A stretch of 64,000 nt of DNA, taken from NCBI RefSeq assembly GCF_004102025.1, contig NZ_CP025228.1:1488001-1552000 (forward strand), written 5' to 3'. Numbering within the stretch: the first letter of the stretch is position 1; each line of letters begins with the position of its first letter. Source of the stretch: Actinomyces qiguomingii (GTDB lineage Bacteria; Actinomycetota; Actinomycetes; Actinomycetales; Actinomycetaceae). The position numbers were made by a program, and so were the translations under genes. The notes below the pieces were generated by a model. That model saw only the letters and a list, made by a program, of their open reading frames with translations. It was not told the DNA's origin and made no database searches. This document shows, piece by piece, positions 1 through 12,614 of the stretch.

Positions 1-592
1 CGCCACCGCGGCCCTACCCGGCGCAACGGAGGTGATGGACCCCTACCCGCGTAGTAGCACTGGCCGCACACAAGCTGGACCAGTGCCGTCGCCGTACCCA
101 GCGCCAGACCACCGGGCGGCCGGGGGCGTAAGGACGATCCCCTGCACCAAGGCCAGGCGCCTGCTGCGCACCGGGGCGGGGCTGGTGAGCGACAAGGGCT
201 GGGAGCGTCTCGAGCAACTGTTCGCCGACCCCCACAACAAACCGGAACAGACCACCTGGGCGGTGTACCAGAAGATTATGTCCGCCTACCGCGCCAAGAC
301 CCCCACCCAGGGCAAGCAGTTGATGAGCGAGGTCATCGACTCGCTCACCACCAGTGTGCCTGACGCCCTCGAAGAGCTGAAGTCGCTGGCCAAGACCCTC
401 AACCAGCGGCGCGACGACATCCTGGCCCACTACCGATCACCGCGACACATCCAACAGACCCACCCAAGCAGTCAACGCCCCGCCTGGAACACCTACACGG
501 CATCGCCCTGGGCTACAGGAATCTAACCAACAACCACCATACGCAGCCTCATCCACGCCAGCGGCTCCCGCAACCAACTACTACACCCCTAA
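1..592 (+). pseudogene. ISL3-family transposase, C-terminal remnant (frameshifted)
   Basis: The stretch translates piecewise into the C-terminal half of an ISL3-type DDE transposase. Segments seen are EVMDPYPR, LAAHKLDQCRRRTQRQTTGR, LVSDKGWERLEQLFADPH, YQKIMSAYR and, after further frame changes, RLEHLHGIALGYRNLTN and TIRSLIHASGSRNQL, ending at a TAA at 590-592. At least three frame changes are needed: near 50-55, near 440-470 and near 525. The catalytic core cannot be made as one protein. The element begins outside the window. Family assignment rests on the characteristic C-terminal LEHL.G.ALG.RNLTN block; this is a dead copy. Confidence 0.85.
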
Positions 593-600
593 ACACGAAG

Positions 601-819
601 AGCCGGATAAGTGTGTGGGCGGAGTCGATGGGCGCGACACTGAAGAATGAGCGCGTGCATCGTATGGTCTAACCCACCCGGGACAAGGCGATACGGGATG
701 TGGTGTCGTGGATTGAATTGACGTATAATCAGACACGTCTGCACTCGGGGATCGGTTACCGCACACCCAACCAGTTCGAACGCGAACTACAACAGGCCGC
801 CACCCCGAAAGCAGCCTGA
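601..819 (+). pseudogene. IS3-family OrfB transposase, C-terminal fragment
   Basis: Read from 601, the frame gives AESMGATLKNERVHRMV, a TAA stop at 670-672, then PTRDKAIRDVVSWIELTYNQ and TRLHSGIGYRTPNQFERELQ, ending with TGA at 817-819. This is the last part of an IS3-group OrfB (rve integrase core), including the region around the third catalytic Glu (ATLKNE). The internal stop and the absence of the upstream part show that it is a remnant. Its right edge lies against a short piece of another gene (864-947), so it probably marks the insertion that truncated that gene. Confidence 0.85.
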
Positions 820-863
820 CAAACACACAACAACCAAGAGTCCAAAAAACACCCAGCATTCCA

Positions 864-947
864 GATGAGGTCATGGATTTCTACAATGAAGCGGTTCGGC
901 GCGGACTGCGATTCCTTGAATACGGTGACGCAGCCCTCTACTTATGA
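864..947 (+). pseudogene. QueA-like C-terminal fragment (28 codons)
   Basis: An open frame running to TGA 945-947 encodes FYNEAVRRGLRFLEYGDAAL followed by YL. The pattern (A)Y..A...G..F..YGDA.L at the extreme C-terminus is the ending expected of S-adenosylmethionine:tRNA ribosyltransferase-isomerase (QueA) family proteins. Everything upstream is replaced by IS3-type sequence, so only the tail survives. It is followed after about 60 bases by the RpiB-like gene on the same strand and could have been the first gene of that operon. The assignment rests on a short motif recalled from the family and is tentative. Confidence 0.4.
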
Positions 948-1009
948 TCGGAACCTAGTCCAACTATTCTGCGACGGGCCCCGGAGCCCATCTCGTCAGA
1001 GGAGAGCAT

Positions 1010-1429
1010 ATGAAGATCGCATGGGGAAGTGACCAGTCTGACCACCCTGTTGTGCGTAGGCTTGAAGAAGTGCTGATCGAGCTGGGGCATGACATACATT
1101 CCGTCCCTGCACACGGGGGTGATTGGGTAGATGTGGGGCATCAAGTGGGTAACGCTGTCGCTTGCCGGCGCGCGCGACGCGGAGTTGCGTGCTGTTCAAC
1201 CGGTACGGGCGTAGCTATGGCGGCGAATAAAATACCAGGTGCGCATGCGGCGGTATGCAGCGACCGGGAGCCGGCCGAACAGGTCAGGCTATTTAATCAC
1301 GCCAATGTACTCGCGTTGAGCCTCGAGCGGACAGCTCCTGAAGACGTCGAGGAGATCGTGAAGGTGTGGCTGCGTACCCCAGACGGTGCCGAACAGCGGG
1401 ACAGCGTGGATAGGTTGGAGACACGATGA
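1010..1429 (+). CDS. RpiB/LacA/LacB-family sugar-phosphate isomerase-like protein
   Basis: A 139-residue protein with the RpiB fold signatures MKIAWGSDQSDHP at the N-terminus, CCSTGTGVAMAANKIPG in the middle and FNHANVLALS near the end. The Cys of the CGTG-type active-site loop is kept, but the loop reads CSTGTG rather than CGTGIG, typical of a divergent subgroup. Known family members interconvert aldose and ketose phosphates; the substrate here is unknown. The start is set by AGAGGAGAGC just before ATG. It overlaps the aminotransferase by ATGA and belongs to a lower-G+C island with codon use unlike the flanking housekeeping genes, so a role in a horizontally acquired small-molecule pathway is more likely than central pentose metabolism. 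Confidence 0.8.
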   Translation: MKIAWGSDQSDHPVVRRLEEVLIELGHDIHSVPAHGGDWVDVGHQVGNAVACRRARRGVACCSTGTGVAMAANKIPGAHAAVCSDREPAEQVRLFNHANVLALSLERTAPEDVEEIVKVWLRTPDGAEQRDSVDRLETR

Positions 1430-2871
1430 CATACATGGATGGACTAGAGGCTGGGGATAGTGCAGAGATTCGGGCCGCAACCGATTGGTCGGCCTTGGTG
1501 CGTCGCCACTTGTGGATGGGCAATATGCGGCGTGACCAGATCGAATACCACGGGCCCCTTGTCCTAGACAAAGCTGAAGGCATCTATCTTTCTAAAGCAG
1601 ACGGCACGCGCGTCATCGACGCAATGGCGGGTGCGTGGGTTGTGAACGCGGGCCATGGCCGCACGGCAATCGTTGAGGCTATTGCGCGCCAGGCTCAACG
1701 GCTGCCGCTCATACTCAATGAGGGATATACTAATTCGACTACCGTCGCGTTGGCGGAACGACTGCTGGCTCTCGTTCCCGGTACTTACGATCGGGTCTTT
1801 TTCACATCAGGTGGGTCGGAGGCGGTAGAGACGGCGCTGAAGATGGTCCGTCAGCGCTGGGCAGTACGGGGTACCCCGCGATACAAAGTGATCGGCCGCG
1901 AGTTGTCGTATCATGGCGCGACCTGGGGCGCATTGAGCGTCACTGGTTTTCCCGAGTGGCGCTGGCCCTTCGCGCCACCGGTCCCCGGTGCTTCGTTTAT
2001 TCCGCACCCGACATGCATACGGTGCCCGTTAGGTCTTAGCTATTCATCCTGTGGTGTCGCTTGTGCGCACATGTTGCGCGATACTCTCGAGAAAGCTGGA
2101 CCGGAGAAGGTCGGTGCCGTCATTGCGGAACCGATCTCCGCCGCCTCCTCGGCGCATGTACCACCCGATGAATACTGGCCGCTCATTCGCTCTATCTGTG
2201 ACGAGTACGGCGTCATGCTGATCGCGGACGAGATTGTTACTGGGTTCGGTCGAACTGGAGAATGGTTCGGGTTACAGCATTGGGGTGTCGAGCCGGATAT
2301 TCTCGTGCTCGGGAAGGGGATGACTAGCGGCTATGTTCCGTTGGCCGCAGTGCTTACCCGTGCCGACATCACTGAGGACCTCGACGAGGACGGTTTCGTT
2401 CATGGTTACACTTTTTCCGGTCATCCGGTAGCCTGCGCGGCGGCAATGGCCAACCTCGATATTCTGGAGCGCGAGGAACTCCCAGAAAATGCTCGCCGTC
2501 AAGGCGAACGACTCACGCGTATGTTAACCGAAGGTTTGGCGAACTGCTCAATCCTGGGGGACATACGTGGCAAAGGCTTGTTACTCACCATCGAGCTCGT
2601 ACGTGACCGCGCGACGATGGACCGTTTTGCGGACCCATTCGCGTTCGCCGCTCTTTGTAAGCCAATCTTTATGCGGCACAGAGTCCTGTGCCGCGTTGGT
2701 CCCCAAATACGGTTGGGCCCGCCATTATCTATCACGGATGCCGAGACGGATGTCCTCGGGGAGTCTCTGATTGCCGCTATCTTAGAGGTGGAGCGAAGCG
2801 TCGTTGATGGAGGTATGGGACAACCGCAGTGGACGCAGGCACATGACGACCCTCTGGCGGCGAATGCATGA
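1426..2871 (+). CDS. class III (PLP-dependent) aminotransferase
   Basis: A 481-residue fold-type I aminotransferase of the ornithine/omega-amino-acid (class III) group. Visible hallmarks are the phosphate-binding FFTSGGSEAVE (about residues 125-135), the cofactor Asp-Glu pair in MLIADEIVTGFGRTGEW (about 264-280) and the Schiff-base lysine in DILVLGKGMTSGYVPL (Lys297). Length fits the family. The substrate cannot be read from sequence. It overlaps the isomerase gene upstream and the MFS gene downstream by four bases each (ATGA), implying translational coupling. An insert at about 196-210 with three Cys (CIRC, SSCG) is unusual and could bind metal or form a disulfide. It may install an amine on a sugar- or amino-acid-derived intermediate exported by the next gene. 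Confidence 0.85.
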   Translation: MTYMDGLEAGDSAEIRAATDWSALVRRHLWMGNMRRDQIEYHGPLVLDKAEGIYLSKADGTRVIDAMAGAWVVNAGHGRTAIVEAIARQAQRLPLILNEGYTNSTTVALAERLLALVPGTYDRVFFTSGGSEAVETALKMVRQRWAVRGTPRYKVIGRELSYHGATWGALSVTGFPEWRWPFAPPVPGASFIPHPTCIRCPLGLSYSSCGVACAHMLRDTLEKAGPEKVGAVIAEPISAASSAHVPPDEYWPLIRSICDEYGVMLIADEIVTGFGRTGEWFGLQHWGVEPDILVLGKGMTSGYVPLAAVLTRADITEDLDEDGFVHGYTFSGHPVACAAAMANLDILEREELPENARRQGERLTRMLTEGLANCSILGDIRGKGLLLTIELVRDRATMDRFADPFAFAALCKPIFMRHRVLCRVGPQIRLGPPLSITDAETDVLGESLIAAILEVERSVVDGGMGQPQWTQAHDDPLAANA

Positions 2872-4166
2872 TGGTGGCGAATAGGCTCAATGCGGCGGTT
2901 CGGAGCACGATCGCCCACAACAGGATGGTGTTTAGTCGATTAGACACCTCAAGTCTGCTGGCAGGGTCCCTTCTGGGCAGCCTAGCTGTTGTTGTCATCA
3001 ACCTCTTGTTGACCATCCACGTCTACCGGGATACCGGTTCATCTCCACTCGCTGTCAGCGCTCTGTTCGTGATCACTTTCTTGCCTAACCTAGTGGTCGC
3101 TCCGTTGTGCTCAGGGTTGGCTGACCGTTGGAACCGGCGACTACTTCTAGGCGTGTGCGGACTCGTGCGTGCTCTTCTGTGCGCGCTGTTGACCGCGAAT
3201 TGGTCTCTGCCTATTCTCTTGCTCCTCGCTTTTGCCATCACGTCTATTTCCGCCATTACGAAGCCTGCGCGCTATGCGCTTGTCGCGCAGCTTACAACAG
3301 GTCCGCTGCGTGTCGCGGTTAATTCAATGCTGATGATCGTGACTACCTTCGCCGGAATTGTCGGGGGCGGTGTACTTGCATTTCTCACGCATGTGGCCGG
3401 TCGAGAAGTATTCGGGATCATGGCACTCATTAGTGCGCTTGGCGGTTTGCTGGACATGGTCAGGTTCCGCAGCGCTCCTGCGCCGATTTACCAGGAGTCG
3501 CTATCCTTGATGCGCAATGCAGATCATGACCACGTCCTAAACGGAGAGTCTGCGTCGGAGTCGCGGCCACGTCTAGGTCAGCGGCTCGCAGACGGCTGGC
3601 GCTTGGTGCGCTTCACGCCTGCGCTATTCACGTTAACGGTTTCGACCACGCTCCTGTGGTTCGGACTCGGTGTTCAGGAACCATTGCTTGTGGTGTTTGT
3701 CGATCGCGTGCTGGCGGCGCCAGACGCCACTTACGCTCTGCTCGCTACCATCGGATCAGTCGGCGGGCTCGTCGGCGCTGGCACGGCTACTCCGCTGGCG
3801 GGCGATACGTCGGCCGCGGCCCGAAATTTCTCGGTAAGTTTGGTTTTGGCAGGACTTTGTTTCGTCGTGTTCGCGGCAAGCAATGGTTCCGTCATTGTAG
3901 CATTCATTGCCTTCTTCTTATTCAATGCTACATATGGTGTGTCAAATGTGATCGACGAGTACCTGGAGCAGGAATTGTCGCCGGATCACCTGCGTGCGAC
4001 AGTGATCTCGGCAATCGGCGCAGTCGGAACCCTGGGGTACCTGCTTGGTGGTGGATTCACGGGCTTGGCGGTGAACAGATTGGGCCCGGTTTCGACTGCT
4101 GCAGGAGTCGGACTGGTGATTACGTGCTCTGGAGTCTACGCGCTGCTTAGGCTGCGGATCGAATGA
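2868..4166 (+). CDS. MFS transporter, probable exporter
   Basis: A 432-residue, strongly hydrophobic protein with the loop-2 motif of major facilitator proteins (CSGLADRWNRRLLLG) and a second related loop in the C-terminal half. About 10-12 membrane segments can be counted, and a hydrophilic central loop near residues 205-245 separates the two halves. It resembles drug/metabolite efflux members rather than sugar importers. It is third in the ATGA-coupled operon, consistent with exporting the product of the isomerase/aminotransferase pair or conferring self-resistance. Substrate unknown. Confidence 0.8.
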   Translation: MMVANRLNAAVRSTIAHNRMVFSRLDTSSLLAGSLLGSLAVVVINLLLTIHVYRDTGSSPLAVSALFVITFLPNLVVAPLCSGLADRWNRRLLLGVCGLVRALLCALLTANWSLPILLLLAFAITSISAITKPARYALVAQLTTGPLRVAVNSMLMIVTTFAGIVGGGVLAFLTHVAGREVFGIMALISALGGLLDMVRFRSAPAPIYQESLSLMRNADHDHVLNGESASESRPRLGQRLADGWRLVRFTPALFTLTVSTTLLWFGLGVQEPLLVVFVDRVLAAPDATYALLATIGSVGGLVGAGTATPLAGDTSAAARNFSVSLVLAGLCFVVFAASNGSVIVAFIAFFLFNATYGVSNVIDEYLEQELSPDHLRATVISAIGAVGTLGYLLGGGFTGLAVNRLGPVSTAAGVGLVITCSGVYALLRLRIE

Positions 4167-4852
4167 GGGGACAGTCAATGAGACTGCCAGGTGGCTCGCT
4201 TTACGTGATGGAGAACCATAGCACTGCATTGCGCGTATGGGAGAATCATGACGTGCGGGAAGCGCTTTGTGTCCACCTGGACGCTCACCTGGACATCGGC
4301 TGGCTCTCCGAGGAGACTGGAAGACTGGCGGCGGACCGAGAGCATAGCTTTGGAGGTTTGCATTAGCGGGATTGCTTCTTGCATACACGGGAGGGACGCT
4401 TCGACATAGCAAATTGGCTTGGTGTGGCGCTGTCGGCCGGAATGGTATCCGAACTCTTCTGGGTAGTTCCGGACGAGGCGTGGTTCAACAGTCCGCGGCA
4501 GCTCCAAGAACTGCTCATACGACAATTTGGGGGAATCAGTATCACATCGTTCGCGGAACTGGGGCGCCACAAAAGTCCATATCGATTTACGACTGGAGAG
4601 ACGGAGGTTGTCGTCTGTACACTTGAACAATTGCCTCCGTTGCATACTGAGGCTCTTCTCCTCGATATCGATCTTGACTACTTCGCCCGGTACCGCGACC
4701 CCAGTGGCTGTGGGGATTGGTCGTTGCATGGGGTAGAACCAGCGGATGTCGTCACTGAGTTACATGCGCGAGTTCCGCATGCTGATGTAACCACGGTATC
4801 GTTATCGTGGCACGGAGGGTATTTGCCATACGATCTTCTTCCTCGATTCTGA
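4163..4852 (+). pseudogene. UPF0489 / peptide-arginase-like protein, interrupted by in-frame TAG
   Basis: One frame encodes an arginase-like fold of the UPF0489 group: LYVMENHSTALRVW, then CVHLDAHLD (metal ligands, codons about 36-44), then IANWLGVAL, ELFWVVPDEAWF and LLLDIDLDYF (second metal motif, codons about 165-174). A TAG at 4364-4366 splits it into 67 codons plus the rest, with the frame unchanged on both sides, so this is a nonsense mutation rather than a frameshift. The C-terminus stops at LPRF just before IS3-type debris and may be shortened. Some UPF0489 members convert arginine to ornithine in ribosomal peptides. The start at 4163 fits the ATGA coupling seen at the other junctions; ATG 4178, preceded by GAGGGG, is an alternative. 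Confidence 0.7.
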
Positions 4853-4904
4853 ACTGTACCGGGTTTGATGGAGGCAGTGAACGCACGGAAGGATCACTGT
4901 CGGG

Positions 4905-5680
4905 AGTGCGCAAAGGAAGTACCATTGGGAGTTGTGGGAGCGGGCTACCCGGATGGGGTGTGCAGGGGCCCGCCGGGACCCCGAGCGGTCTAAGGGGGGC
5001 GATCCGTAGGATCGCCGAGGAGTTGGGCGCCCCGCCTCGAGGCGTTGCGTACCTGGGTGAAGGAGGCCGAGATCGATGGCCGCGCCCGGCCGGGAACCAC
5101 GAGCCAGGATGCCCAGCGGATCCGGGAGCTGGAGAAGGAAGTACGCGAGCAGGGGGCGGGCCAATGAGATCCTGCGCAAGGCGGTGCGCGTATATGCGCC
5201 CCGGGCGGAGTGTGAGCGCCGGTAGAGGTCATCGATTCCTTCATTGACGGGCAACAAGGCGGACCTTGGGGTCTGTGCCGGTTCTGCCAGGCGCTTGTCA
5301 GCGTCGGCGTCAAGATCGCCCCTTCCGCCTACCGCGCCCGCAAGTCCCGTCCCCCCAGTGCCAGGGCTGTGCGCGACCAGGCTCTGAAGGCCGAAATCAG
5401 CAGAGTGCATGAGGACAACTACTGCGTACTGGGCGCCAGGAAGATGCACGCGATGCTGAATCGGCCTGAGTCCCGTGAGCGGCATGGGCTGGGGCATGCG
5501 GCGCCTGCTGCACCGCGGGTGCGGTTGATGCGGGCCATGGGCCTGCACGGCCACCGGCCGCGCCAAATCACCGCGTACCACGCGCAGCGCTCCTAAGGGA
5601 GCAGTGCCCGGCGGACCTGGCGGGCAGGCACTTCTCGGCTTTCAGGCAATGAGTTGTGGACGTGTGGACATTCCCCCACT
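4905..5680 (+). pseudogene. IS3-family OrfA and OrfB N-terminal remnant
   Basis: Scattered frames give OrfA-like pieces (IRRIAEELGA, LRTWVKEAEIDGRARPGTTS, ELEKEVRE and ANEILRKAVRVYAPRAECERR) followed by OrfB-like pieces (EVIDSFIDGQQGG, VKIAPSAYRARKSRPPSARAV, EISRVHEDNYCVLGARKMHA, LMRAMGLHGHRPRQ, ADLAGRHFSAF). Several frame changes break both ORFs. Sequence related to the missing OrfB C-terminal half occurs beyond the next IS at 7,280-7,945, so the two may be halves of one element. Confidence 0.75.
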
Positions 5681-5693
5681 ACGTGTGACCTGT

Positions 5694-7970
<2,277 letters not shown>

Positions 7971-8071
7971 TGACACCTAGCCCCTCCATTGTCTGCGGAA
8001 GAGCGTCATTGCTGCTTCCCACGCATGATGACCGCGTCGATGGCCGCATGTCGGTCGCCGACACGGTCAGA

Positions 8072-10309
<2,238 letters not shown>

Positions 10310-10518
10310 CGGTCGTGTTCCTTCGTGTTCCTCGCGGGCGTGTGCGGGCCGTCCCCGGTATCGGCGGCGGCCGTAGGGGGATCATCAGTGATGAGCCTAG
10401 CGTGGCCCGGCGATGACTGGTGCCCAAGGCGGTCGAACTGGCCCCGACGCCGCCAAGGCACCCGCCCTGCCCGTAAGGCTCTCCCAGGTCTCCAAGCCCA
10501 CGGAGCGGAAAGCTCGAT

Positions 10519-11028
10519 TCAGGCCGACGCCGCCGGTTCGTACTGGGCCCGCACCTGCGCCTGAGCCTGGGCAATGGCAGCCTTGACCTGGCGTCGGTTC
10601 TCCCGTTGCCATGCCAGTGAGGGACGCCCCTGTCGGTCTACCGCGGACAGTGCCAGTCCCGCCCCGACGGCGGCGGAGCGCATTAGGCCGGACAGTGCCT
10701 GTTTGCGCGCTTCCTGGCCCTTCACGGCCCATACTGGGTTGTTGACCAGGGTCAGCGGGATGTTAAGCGTGGCCAGAACCGCGGCGCAGGTGCGCGGCGC
10801 CCGTCCGGTGGCCAGCCCCAGTCCAGCAAGCACGCTCACTGCCCCGCTTATACGGGTGAGCAGCTCCGCGTCGGAGTGCAGTACCGGCGGCAGCCCGGCC
10901 CGCTCTAAAGCGGGCTGCACCTTCTCGAACTTCTCCACGTGCCGCCTGGGCCGGGCGAGGGCGTCAATGCCATCGACAACGAAGGGGGCGGCGAGAGCCG
11001 GACGGGTGATGCTACGCAGAAAGTTCAT
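10519..11028 (-). CDS. DoxX-family membrane protein
   Basis: A 169-residue protein starting [20 protein letters not shown] (ATG 11028). The pattern of an N-terminal [12 protein letters not shown] helix followed by hydrophobic helices (about residues 60-80, 85-105 and 125-145) is typical of actinobacterial DoxX-like small membrane proteins linked to redox homeostasis. An in-frame extension reaches 11280 but has no membrane-protein character and runs through the sigR promoter region, so the inner ATG is preferred. It is divergent from the sigR operon and could share its regulatory region, which would fit an oxidative-stress role. Function in detail unknown. Confidence 0.75.
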   Translation of the reverse strand: MNFLRSITRPALAAPFVVDGIDALARPRRHVEKFEKVQPALERAGLPPVLHSDAELLTRISGAVSVLAGLGLATGRAPRTCAAVLATLNIPLTLVNNPVWAVKGQEARKQALSGLMRSAAVGAGLALSAVDRQGRPSLAWQRENRRQVKAAIAQAQAQVRAQYEPAASA

Positions 11029-11083
11029 GCCCCCATCCTCCCGCACCGCGCCCGTCGGTGCCAGTAGTGGGCGAGGACATGCG

Positions 11084-11109
11084 GGAATGTGTGGGCGCGA
11101 ACCATCGTT
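11084..11109 (+). promoter_or_regulatory. SigR-type promoter (GGAAT-N18-GTT) for sigR-rsrA
   Basis: GGAAT at 11084-11088 and GTT at 11107-11109 are separated by exactly 18 bases. This is the consensus recognised by SigR/SigH, the thiol-stress sigma factor of actinobacteria. It lies about 125 bases upstream of the sigR ATG, as expected for autoregulation. Confidence 0.75.
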
Positions 11110-11233
11110 GAAGACGGCGATGATCACTTCCTCCGTACTTCCTGCAGCGGCCGTGAAGCCGCCCCCATCCACGCCTGTGCGCGGTCCGGCGTCGCGGCGC
11201 ATCAAGGGCTGCGGCGGGCTAGGCTCGTGGTCG

Positions 11234-11917
11234 ATGATGGACACAGACAATCTCAGCCCGGCGGGCCCACCAAGTGGCACCGCGCATGCGTCCTCCGACC
11301 AGGCAGACCTGGACCACCTCGACCGTGCCCCCGCCGAGGAATCCGCCGAGGCGCGTGCGGCCCGTTTCGAGGCGGACGCGTTGCCCTATCTGGATCAGCT
11401 CTACGGTGCCGCCCTGCGCATGACCCGCAACCCGGCCGACGCCGAGGACCTGGTGCAGGACACCTACGCCCGGGCCTTCGGCGCCTTTCACCAGTATCGG
11501 CCCGGGACGAATCTGAAGGCCTGGCTCTACCGCATCCTGACCAATACCTTCATTAACACCTACCGCAAGAAGCAGCGCGAACCGCAGCAGTCCGACGCCG
11601 ATACGGTTGAGGACTGGCAGTTGCACCGGGCCGCGTCCCATGACTCTGTCGGACTGCCCAGCGCCGAGAACCTCGCCCTGGACGAGCTTCCGGACGAGGA
11701 GATCAAGTCCGCTTTGGGGGAGCTCAGCGAGGAACGGCGCCTGGCCGTCTACCTGGCCGATGTCGAGGGATTCTCCTACAAGGAGATCGCCGAGATCATG
11801 GGCACCCCGATCGGCACCGTCATGTCCCGTCTGCACCGCGGGCGTCGACAGCTGCGCGAGCTATTGGCGGACCACGCCAGACAGCTGGGCTACACGAGCG
11901 ACCAGGAGAAGAACTAA
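11234..11917 (+). CDS. sigR: ECF sigma factor, SigR/SigH type
   Basis: A 227-residue ECF sigma factor. Region 2 is visible as [37 protein letters not shown] and [11 protein letters not shown], and region 4 as [20 protein letters not shown] followed by [15 protein letters not shown]. The [18 protein letters not shown] block is characteristic of SigR, which directs transcription of thioredoxin and mycothiol genes under thiol oxidation. The next gene encodes an RsrA-like zinc anti-sigma factor and a SigR promoter lies upstream, so the system is probably self-activating. ATG 11234 is chosen; the frame stays open far upstream, so a longer isoform like the one known in Streptomyces is possible. Confidence 0.92.
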   Translation: MMDTDNLSPAGPPSGTAHASSDQADLDHLDRAPAEESAEARAARFEADALPYLDQLYGAALRMTRNPADAEDLVQDTYARAFGAFHQYRPGTNLKAWLYRILTNTFINTYRKKQREPQQSDADTVEDWQLHRAASHDSVGLPSAENLALDELPDEEIKSALGELSEERRLAVYLADVEGFSYKEIAEIMGTPIGTVMSRLHRGRRQLRELLADHARQLGYTSDQEKN

Positions 11918-12240
11918 TGGCCAACAACTACCGGACCGAACCCTGCTCGTGCACGGAGGCCCGCGCTCACCTCGAGCGGTTCCTCGACCACGAGGTCGAT
12001 CAGGACCTCGAGGCCCGCTTGGCTGAACATGTCGCCTCCTGTGAGCACTGCTCCCGTGCCGCCGACGCCGAACGCCATCTGCGTGAACTGGTGCGTTCGC
12101 GCTGCGCCGAGCAGGCGCCGGCGGCGCTGCGCGCTCGCGTCCTGGGATATCTGTCCACCGCATCAATCACGTCTTCGACCACATCCGTGTCCTCCACCAC
12201 GCGGGTCACCACGACCTTTGTGCACGTAGAAGGTCGGTAG
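11917..12240 (+). CDS. rsrA: RsrA-like zinc-binding anti-sigma factor (mycothiol system)
   Basis: A 107-residue protein overlapping sigR (TAATG). It carries the ZAS signature HVASCEHC (His38, Cys42, Cys45), plus Cys10 and Cys12 near the N-terminus, which correspond to the redox-sensing cysteines of RsrA. In this family the reduced, zinc-bound form holds SigR and disulfide formation releases it. The C-terminal tail (about residues 80-107) is Ser/Thr-rich and not conserved. The gene ends with TAG, showing that amber is an ordinary stop in this genome. Length and gene order match sigR-rsrA operons. Confidence 0.9.
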   Translation: MANNYRTEPCSCTEARAHLERFLDHEVDQDLEARLAEHVASCEHCSRAADAERHLRELVRSRCAEQAPAALRARVLGYLSTASITSSTTSVSSTTRVTTTFVHVEGR

Positions 12241-12389
12241 TTGACGGGGCGGCGCAGCGGTCGAGTTGGCCCGTGCGGGCGAATTAGTCGTGGCGCCAGG
12301 CTGGCAGCGTCAGCTCCGATATGCCATAATTCCCGGCGTTCCGTGCCCCTCGGGGCGGATACGAACCACCATTGAATGAGGAGGCACCA

Positions 12390-12464
12390 ATGAGCAAGCG
12401 CGGTCGTAAACGTCGTGCAAGGGCCAAGAAGAGCGCCAACCACGGCAAGCGTCCCAACGCCTGA
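12390..12464 (+). CDS. ribosomal protein bL37 (24 residues)
   Basis: A 24-residue, extremely basic peptide beginning MSKRGRKRR and ending NHGKRPNA, preceded by GAGGAGG at a good distance. This is the actinobacterial large-subunit protein known from mycobacterial ribosome structures as bL37. It is too short for ordinary ORF calling. A CATAAT about 65 bases upstream could be its -10, and a strong terminator follows 35 bases after the stop, so it appears to be an independent transcription unit downstream of rsrA. Confidence 0.9.
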   Translation: MSKRGRKRRARAKKSANHGKRPNA

Positions 12465-12499
12465 GGCCGGTGGCGCTGAGGCGCACCTGGGCAGGCATC

Positions 12500-12539
12500 G
12501 AAGACGGCCGGTCACCGTTGTTGGTGGCCGGCCGTCTTC
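12500..12539 (+). terminator. strong hairpin downstream of bL37
   Basis: GAAGACGGCCGGTCACC and GGTGGCCGGCCGTCTTC pair over 17 bases with one G-U, around the 6-base loop GTTGTT. A short T-containing tail (GTC) follows. It terminates the bL37 transcript and, being symmetric, may also serve the convergent ABC operon ending at 12615. Confidence 0.8.
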
Positions 12540-12614
12540 GTCAAGGCGGTGTGACCGCCTCCGCTGGGCCGGTCGGTTTTGCGAGCCGCTTGCCCCAGGC
12601 GTATCGCTGTGGCC

